A stretch of DNA of 11,346 nt from a bacterium (GTDB lineage Bacteria > Tectomicrobia > Entotheonellia > Entotheonellales > Entotheonellaceae). Under the pieces are notes generated by a model that saw nothing but the letters and a program-made list of their open reading frames with translations, searched no databases and was not told the DNA's origin. This document shows, one piece after another, positions 8,021 to 11,346 of the stretch. The first letter of the stretch is position 1; each line of letters opens with the position of its first letter. Made by a program: the position numbers and the translations under genes. The stretch spans positions 1 through 11,346 of the forward strand of contig JAPULM010000640.1 in assembly GCA_027294925.1 (NCBI GenBank). The letters run 5' to 3'.

Positions 8021-8298
8021 GACGGGACTCCTCTTGGGTAAGCAGGCGTTTACGGTAAAATGGATATTGGCGTGACCGGTGCATCATAAGACGAGAGTAT
8101 ACACGAAGGCAAGCGCAATTCTACGGCTATGGCTAGGATAAACAAACGCCATTTTGCCCCACTTCTTGCGCCGCACGCCACTGCCGTAGCGCGGTAATGC
8201 ACGGCCTAGACATGCCGCTCACGATAGACTAGGGTTGAGTCTCAAGGGTTCCTCAGGGGCAAGGCCCTCGGGACGACCGGTTTGGGAAAGCGGAGGCG
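8021..8298. other. Intergenic stretch upstream of the oxidoreductase
   Basis: I see no gene here. On the - strand a TATACT hexamer (complement of 8096-8101) could be the -10 box of the oxidoreductase promoter, about 75 bases before its ATG. The -35 region is poor (GTAGAA), so I do not call a promoter. The last 60 bases read open into the toxin remnant but contain no start codon and no recognisable N-terminus. Confidence 0.4.
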
Positions 8299-8502
8299 GA
8301 CTGGCTTGAGGGATTGAGAGATCCAACCGCGCGGCGGCGCATTCATACCCGGCTAAGACGCGTGGAGCGGGGCAATTACGGTGATTACAGAGCCCTCAGA
8401 GATGGCATTTATGAACTCCGCTTTACACTTGGGCCAGTATACCGCGTGTATTTCGGACAAGATGGCAACACGATTGTCGTCTTGTTAAGCGGCGAAAGCT
8501 AA
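8299..8502 (+). pseudogene. RelE/ParE-type (HigB-like killer protein) toxin remnant
   Basis: The frame encodes DWLEGLRDPTARRRIHTRLR, then GNYGDYRALRDGIYELRF and GPVYRVYF, ending VVLLSGES at TAA 8500-8502. This is the core of the 'addiction module killer protein' branch of RelE-like mRNA-interferase toxins (typical pattern: WLxxLRDxxARARIxxRLxRxExGNxGDxxxxxxGxxELRxxxGPGYRVYF). Intact members run to about 95-110 residues. Here the family-like sequence begins at about 8299, and the open frame upstream back to 8239 has no ATG, GTG or TTG. The only start is TTG 8314, without a ribosome site. The C-terminus stops where GGxKxxQxxDI should follow. No antitoxin gene follows, although in this family it normally sits just downstream. 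I read it as a decayed, probably inactive remnant. A short functional protein from TTG 8314 is possible but unlikely. Confidence 0.72.
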
Positions 8503-8591
8503 TTCGGCCTACGTCTGAACAGAAGCAAGATAACAAGACAAGCCGGCCGACGCAGTAAACCGCGTGGCTGATTTTACCGCTGGGAGGATAA

Positions 8592-9017
8592 ATGCGTCCA
8601 TTATACGCTACCGCTCTTTTGACCTCGATTCTCGTTTTCGCTAGCGCGATAGCGACATCAGGGGAAAAGGCCAGGTTTCTCCCACGCTTCGGCGTTGTCT
8701 GCGAGCGCATGCTCGACATACCCTTTGGAGCAGACATCCGTAGCATCGAGAATGCTCTAGGATTAGGTGAGACGCGACGGCAATCTCGCCAACAAAAAAA
8801 CTACGGAGGTATCATTTTCACGTACGTAAGAGACGATGGCCTGGTGGTTGACGTTGGGGTGAAGTGGATAGAGCCGAATAGAGATGTCCCAAATGGAAAG
8901 TACGCTTACCAGGGTCATCATACGATCCTCTGGAAGGGTAAAGTCTGGCATAGATGGTCTTTTGCAGATGGAAAGGAACTGAACTACTTCGGACTAGCTG
9001 ACACCGGCAGTGACTGA
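8592..9017 (+). CDS. Putative secreted protein of unknown function
   Basis: This 141-residue protein starts at an ATG with a strong GGGAGG site (8582-8587) four bases upstream. The N-terminus MRPLYATALLTSILVFASAIATSG looks like a Sec signal peptide, with likely cleavage after Ala19 or Ala21, so the mature protein of about 120 residues is exported. It has one Cys in the mature part (VVCERMLDI), but not at a lipobox position. The mature region starts with a predicted helix after DIPFGADIRSIENALGL, then alternating hydrophobic strands (IIFTYV, LVVDVGVKWI, HHTILWKGKVWHRW). I do not recognise a family. The DIPFGADIRSIENALG stretch loosely recalls small repeat domains in lipoproteins where a short helix precedes a beta sheet, but that is only an impression. 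It is an orphan gene, followed 21 bases later by a strong hairpin. Confidence 0.65.
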   Translation: MRPLYATALLTSILVFASAIATSGEKARFLPRFGVVCERMLDIPFGADIRSIENALGLGETRRQSRQQKNYGGIIFTYVRDDGLVVDVGVKWIEPNRDVPNGKYAYQGHHTILWKGKVWHRWSFADGKELNYFGLADTGSD

Positions 9018-9038
9018 GCCAGAGCCTCCCAACCAATG

Positions 9039-9074
9039 AGGATTGAGGTGACCCAAAGTGGTCACTTCAATCCT
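9039..9074 (+). repeat. Strong hairpin: 15-bp inverted repeat with 6-base loop
   Basis: Arms 9039-9053 (AGGATTGAGGTGACC) and 9060-9074 (GGTCACTTCAATCCT) pair along their full length. There are 14 Watson-Crick pairs and one G-T pair that becomes G-U in RNA, around the loop CAAAGT. It begins 22 bases after the stop of the putative secreted protein. No run of T follows on either side, so it is not a classical intrinsic terminator. It could stabilise the 3' end of the mRNA, act as a bidirectional stop, or be a dispersed palindromic element. Confidence 0.75.
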
Positions 9075-9381
9075 GCGAACAAGGAGATAGAGCGGACGGG
9101 TGACAGCGTAGTGGTTTCTCCTGTTCGATAATCTCATTCCCGCCCCCCGCCGCTCATCTCTGACGTTAGCGTATCCAAACGATGCGGGGAGCCTGCTTGG
9201 CTGATACATTATGCCGCAAAAAGTATCAGCAGCGATCATTTCATACGACGATGTCACATCCGTAACGCCCATGGAATCTCTAGTTAAGAGCACGTTATAC
9301 GGAAATCTTCCGTCCAATCGCTGTTAAGTGCTCTTGCTACTGAAACCTCTGGCACTTCTGCCAACTACGGAAGGGAACAAG
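9075..9381. other. Intergenic stretch with no recognised gene
   Basis: Between the hairpin and the small membrane protein gene, no frame gives a recognisable protein. A - strand frame spanning 8994-9317 is open for 107 codons, but its translation shows no family features and no good ribosome site, and it runs across the hairpin. I found no convincing promoter for the downstream gene. Confidence 0.35.
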
Positions 9382-9573
9382 ATGATGGATTATTACGGTT
9401 TCCAAAATGCACTGATCATTGGAATTATTTTATCTGCCCTGTTGCTGACGGCGTTTCTATTGGGAGTAATCTGGCTATTTAAGCGAAGGGTCAGTTGGAA
9501 AATGGCCGTTTTGGCTCTTGCGACAAACGTGGTAGTTATTACCTCGGCAGTGATTCTTATGATGGCCTACTAG
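9382..9573 (+). CDS. Small two-helix membrane protein of unknown function
   Basis: This 63-residue protein starts MMDYYGF. It has one hydrophobic helix at about residues 10-32 (ALIIGIILSALLLTAFLLGVIWLF), a basic loop KRRVSWK, and a second helix to the C-terminus (MAVLALATNVVVITSAVILMM). By the positive-inside rule the KRR loop should be cytoplasmic, with both ends outside. Start choice: adjacent ATGs at 9382 and 9385 follow GGGA at 9373-9376. A GTG at 9328 would add 18 residues without a ribosome site. No family is recognised. Small two-helix membrane proteins of this kind include holin-like proteins, membrane toxins and subunits of transport or respiratory complexes; nothing here picks one. 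It could also be a chance ORF, but the ribosome site and clean topology favour a gene. Confidence 0.5.
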   Translation: MMDYYGFQNALIIGIILSALLLTAFLLGVIWLFKRRVSWKMAVLALATNVVVITSAVILMMAY

Positions 9574-9698
9574 TCTCACCAGCAATGGCTCAGTTCTGCC
9601 GGAACGTTAAGCATCTCTTGACGTATCTGACTGCTCGTGGCAAACAATCCTCAGTGGTTGACAAGTGCCGAGCCCTATATTTTCGAACATTTTGCATA

Positions 9699-9737
9699 CC
9701 CCTTCTCCCCTGACGAGGGAAGGTTGGGATAGGGTGG
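9699..9737 (+). repeat. Intergenic C-rich/G-rich repeat, copy 1
   Basis: This element begins CCCCTTCTCCCC, has TGACGAGGG in the middle, and ends GGTTGGGATAGGGTGG. The layout (C-tract, short GACGAGGG core, then TTGGGxTxGGGT) is the widespread short intergenic repeat related to CCCTCACCCTAACCCTCTCCC sequences seen in many proteobacterial and environmental genomes. Copy 2 lies 48 bases away in the opposite orientation. Confidence 0.65.
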
Positions 9738-9785
9738 TAAAAGTCGGCAAGGTACAGAAAAATAGGCATTTGCGCCTGGCCTCTG

Positions 9786-9822
9786 CACCCCCACCCGAGC
9801 CCTACCCCGTCGAGGGGAGGGG
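9786..9822 (-). repeat. Intergenic C-rich/G-rich repeat, copy 2 (inverted)
   Basis: Read on the - strand this is CCCCTCCCCTCGACGGGG, then TAGGGCTCGGGTGGGGGTG. It matches copy 1 in layout: C-tract, GACG core, then spaced G-tracts. The two copies face each other and could fold into a large, imperfect stem-loop of about 120 bases. They have diverged by several substitutions and small gaps, so they are not a recent duplication. Confidence 0.65.
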
Positions 9823-9883
9823 ATAAAAACTTCTGTCCAGGTACTTAAATGGTCGCGACATGCGCTGTATCAAGACATCCTAA

Positions 9884-10330
9884 TCATGCGTCGAGATAAG
9901 ATGTCGGCGTGTGGACAGGAATACGCGTGCGTTGGAGAAAGTCCTTGGTGTTCCAGGTGATGACAGAATCGACACGGTAGGCTTCGGCTTCCCGTAAGAT
10001 GAGGGCATCCCCAAAGGTCATCTTTTGGGCGATGTGGTCTGAAATCTCGGCAACAAACGCTTTTACCCAATCCGCCGCAGATTGTCCTTCAAGGTCAAAC
10101 GGGTCAAGCACAAGCACGGGATAGACGGCGGGGAACTGATAGAGCCAACGTTCAAGCTCTCGAGTTGACAGATTAAATGAGGCAACACCACAGATCTCGA
10201 CCAGCGTGAAGACTGAAATAGCCGCTTCAAGTTCAGCCAGCCGTTCGATAAAGACACGATTTTGCGGATAGACGGCATCTCGGGGAAAGAAGCGATCGAC
10301 GATAAAAAGGTTACTATCCAGTAAGATCAT
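9884..10330 (-). CDS. PIN-domain toxin of a type II toxin-antitoxin pair
   Basis: This 148-residue PIN-fold protein is a predicted magnesium-dependent RNase that cleaves RNA when free of its antitoxin. The acidic active-site residues are in place: D5 (MILLDSN), E45 (FTLVEICG), D108 (TFGDALIL), and the terminal TWNTKDF (N127/D130). The ILLDSNLFI start and the GDALIL and TWNTKDF motifs are typical of VapC-like toxins paired with Phd/YefM-type antitoxins. Length is normal and there is no break, so it is probably functional. The ATG at 10328-10330 lies 17 bases inside the antitoxin gene and has only a weak ribosome site, which suggests coupling to antitoxin translation. That is a usual way to keep the antitoxin in excess. 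The RNA target cannot be told from the sequence. Confidence 0.88.
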   Translation of the reverse strand: MILLDSNLFIVDRFFPRDAVYPQNRVFIERLAELEAAISVFTLVEICGVASFNLSTRELERWLYQFPAVYPVLVLDPFDLEGQSAADWVKAFVAEISDHIAQKMTFGDALILREAEAYRVDSVITWNTKDFLQRTRIPVHTPTSYLDA

Positions 10331-10667
10331 GCCGATCGCCTTTGGCTACTTTATCCATCTCCTGCCAACTCTTGAACGGCAGGGCCTGTCTAATCTTGTC
10401 GGTCAATATTTCAAAATCACGCCGCTGTTCCTCGGGGCTGCGCTGCTTCAAGGCAGGATTACGCGCTTCGACTTGTTCCCTTAAGGCGGCGTAGACCGTG
10501 GTCGGATAAGCCCCCCTATCAGGCTGTACATCCCTGGCATTGAAGGGTTTCAGCGTAGCGATGGGTTTCCCCCGGCGGGTCACGATCAGCGTGGTTCCGG
10601 TTTCGACTTCGCGAAGCAAGGTGGTGGTTTGGTTTTTCAAGTCTCGGACGTGGATGAATTTCGCCAT
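10314..10667 (-). CDS. Phd/YefM-family antitoxin
   Basis: This 117-residue antitoxin is the first gene of the pair. The N-terminal DNA-binding Phd/YefM fold is clear: FIHVRDLKNQTTTLLREVE at 4-22, then TTLIVTRRGKPIATLKPF at 25-42. The C-terminal part (about 70-117, ending FKSWQEMDKVAKGDRHDLTG) is charged and probably wraps around and blocks the PIN toxin. In known systems such antitoxins repress their own promoter, more strongly as a complex with toxin. Start: ATG 10665-10667 has AGGAG at 10676-10680, eight bases upstream, a strong site compared with the weak one of the toxin. It overlaps the toxin gene by 17 bases. It is longer than the typical Phd of about 75-90 residues, because of a linker at about 45-85. 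Confidence 0.9.
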   Translation of the reverse strand: MAKFIHVRDLKNQTTTLLREVETGTTLIVTRRGKPIATLKPFNARDVQPDRGAYPTTVYAALREQVEARNPALKQRSPEEQRRDFEILTDKIRQALPFKSWQEMDKVAKGDRHDLTG

Positions 10668-10691
10668 GGCAGAGTCTCCTAATCTATGATG

Positions 10692-10705
10692 GCTACAATT
10701 GTAGC
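10692..10705. promoter_or_regulatory. Palindromic operator candidate over the -10 box
   Basis: GCTACAATTGTAGC is a perfect 14-bp palindrome. It contains the whole -10 hexamer, so a bound dimer would block RNA polymerase. Phd/YefM antitoxins bind short palindromes at their own promoters, so this is the obvious candidate site for autoregulation. I see no second full copy nearby. Confidence 0.68.
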
Positions 10706-10726
10706 AACTTTAGAGATATCTGCCAA
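10698..10726 (-). promoter_or_regulatory. Sigma-70-like promoter of the antitoxin-toxin operon
   Basis: On the - strand, TTGGCA (10726-10721; five of six matches to TTGACA) is followed after exactly 17 bases by TACAAT (10703-10698; five of six matches to TATAAT). Predicted transcription starts near 10690, about 23 bases before the antitoxin ATG, so the AGGAG ribosome site falls in a short leader. It is the best promoter match I found in the window. Confidence 0.75.
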
Positions 10727-10737
10727 CTCATCGCACG

Positions 10738-11346
10738 TCACTCAAGTTCAGTAAGCAGCGCCTTGACCTCTTGCAGGTCCGCTGTGTCAAATCCCTCGGT
10801 GAACCAGCCATACACCGGGGCGAGTAGATCGTGGACTGTCGTGCGTTTGTCTTGATGCTGCCACAGGCGGGCCAGACTGGTGCGTCTTGGCCCCGGTGGC
10901 TAGGGCGGCGGCGAGCTGACGTATCTCAGCAATGCCCTGCTCGACCTGTCCCTGCATGGCCAGCGCCCAGCCGTGGAGGATCGTGACTCGGGCCAACAGT
11001 TCCGCAAACCCCTGCTCTGTCACGAGAGTTATCGCGGCCTCTGCCTGCTCCTGTGTCGCCGGCACAGCACGGCGACACTGATGCAAGACGGCCTCCCAGA
11101 GCAGAGTAAAAGCCAGGCTATAGGGGTGCGGCACCTCCTGAGCCAGCGTCAGTGCCTCCTGGCTGTGCTGCATGGCCTGGTGCGGCATTTCCCTTGGTCA
11201 CATACAACGCCGAGCCAAGCGCCACCTGGAGGTCCAGCTCCCGTTGCAGACGCTCCGGCGTCTCCGGCAGTGTCGTCAGCACGGCCAAGCCCTGCGTCAG
11301 GTGCGCGATGGCTTCCACATACGCCGAACGCTCATTGGCACGCAAA
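10738..11346 (-). pseudogene. Decayed C-terminal TPR region of a large ATPase/adenylate-cyclase-like regulator (partial)
   Basis: Three separate frames match, in order, the C-terminal part of the large AAA ATPase proteins with tetratricopeptide-like repeats, often fused to a nucleotide cyclase domain and common in environmental bacteria. Piece 1, from the window edge to about 11190, reads ANERSAYVEAIAHLTQGL then LPETPERLQRELDLQVALG and ALYVTKG. Piece 2, from about 11185 to about 10900, reads HQAMQHSQEALTLAQE, SLAFTLLWEAVLHQCRR, TEQGFAELLARVTILHGWAL and GIAEIRQ. Piece 3, about 10881-10738, reads TSLARLWQHQDKRTTVHDLL, APVYGWFTEGFDTADLQEVK, ALLTELE and stop. In intact relatives, long stretches separate pieces 1/2 and 2/3, so at least two internal deletions, each with a frame change, have occurred. 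The promoter region of the antitoxin-toxin operon begins 12 bases past its stop. Confidence 0.8.

Larger units (their letters stand above)
9574..9883. other. Intergenic stretch carrying an inverted pair of C-rich/G-rich repeats
   Basis: No gene is seen. The first 120 bases show nothing recognisable. The rest is dominated by the two repeat copies at 9699-9737 and 9786-9822, described separately. The stretch separates the small membrane protein gene from the 3' end of the convergently oriented PIN toxin gene, and a repeat pair between convergent genes is a typical setting for such elements. Confidence 0.5.

Noticed and set aside
8239..8313. Possible intact N-terminus for the RelE-like toxin
   Set aside because: The frame is open but has no ATG, GTG or TTG, and apart from DWLEG it does not resemble the family N-terminus.
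9039..9074. Reading the hairpin as a CRISPR repeat or an attachment site
   Set aside because: It is a single copy with no spacers, and there is no integrase or duplicated target nearby.
8994..9317. Open frame of 107 codons on the - strand downstream of the secreted protein gene
   Set aside because: No ribosome site, no recognisable domain or membrane segment, and it runs through the hairpin and into the end of the secreted protein gene.

Overview
The window has two parts. The first 8 kb is compact and conserved: the distal end of a type II secretion system (T2SS) operon, then alanyl-tRNA synthetase and a molybdenum-cofactor gene, then a convergent luciferase-like oxidoreductase. The last 3.3 kb is accessory DNA: orphan small genes, a toxin remnant, a toxin-antitoxin pair, intergenic repeats and a decayed ATPase gene.

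Region 1 (1-3678, + strand) runs gspG (3' end only), gspH, gspI, gspJ, gspK, gspN. Neighbouring pseudopilin genes overlap by 14 to 35 bases, so they are very likely translated together. GspG is the major pseudopilin, and H, I, J and K are the minor pseudopilins that form the tip and start the pseudopilus. Each of H, I and J has a G|FTL(I/L)E prepilin peptidase site. GspK has the expected variant without Glu+5. GspN follows GspK directly, with no gspL or gspM between them. Region 2 (3717-6872, + strand) is alaS and moaC, 9 bases apart, both with complete catalytic residues. Region 3 (6935-8020, - strand) is a full-length LLM-class flavin-dependent oxidoreductase converging on moaC.

Region 4 (about 8021-11346) holds a RelE/HigB-type toxin remnant, a putative secreted orphan protein, a 63-residue two-helix membrane protein, a near-perfect 15-bp hairpin and an inverted pair of C-rich/G-rich intergenic repeats. 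It also holds an intact Phd/YefM antitoxin and PIN toxin operon with a well-formed sigma-70-like promoter and an overlapping palindromic operator. At the window edge is the wrecked C-terminal part of a large TPR-type ATPase/cyclase regulator with at least two internal deletions.

Organism: a Gram-negative bacterium, since a T2SS needs an outer membrane. A GspN of this type right after the pseudopilins is typical of Deltaproteobacteria-like and related phyla. The 'ANERSAYVEAIAHL' ATPase family and LLM monooxygenases are, to my knowledge, abundant in Tectomicrobia/Entotheonella-type and similar environmental genomes. That placement is inference and weak. I see no convincing undescribed multi-gene system. 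The items most worth checking are the promoter/operator of the toxin-antitoxin pair, the step-wise decay of the ATPase gene, the inverted repeat pair and the orphan small genes.
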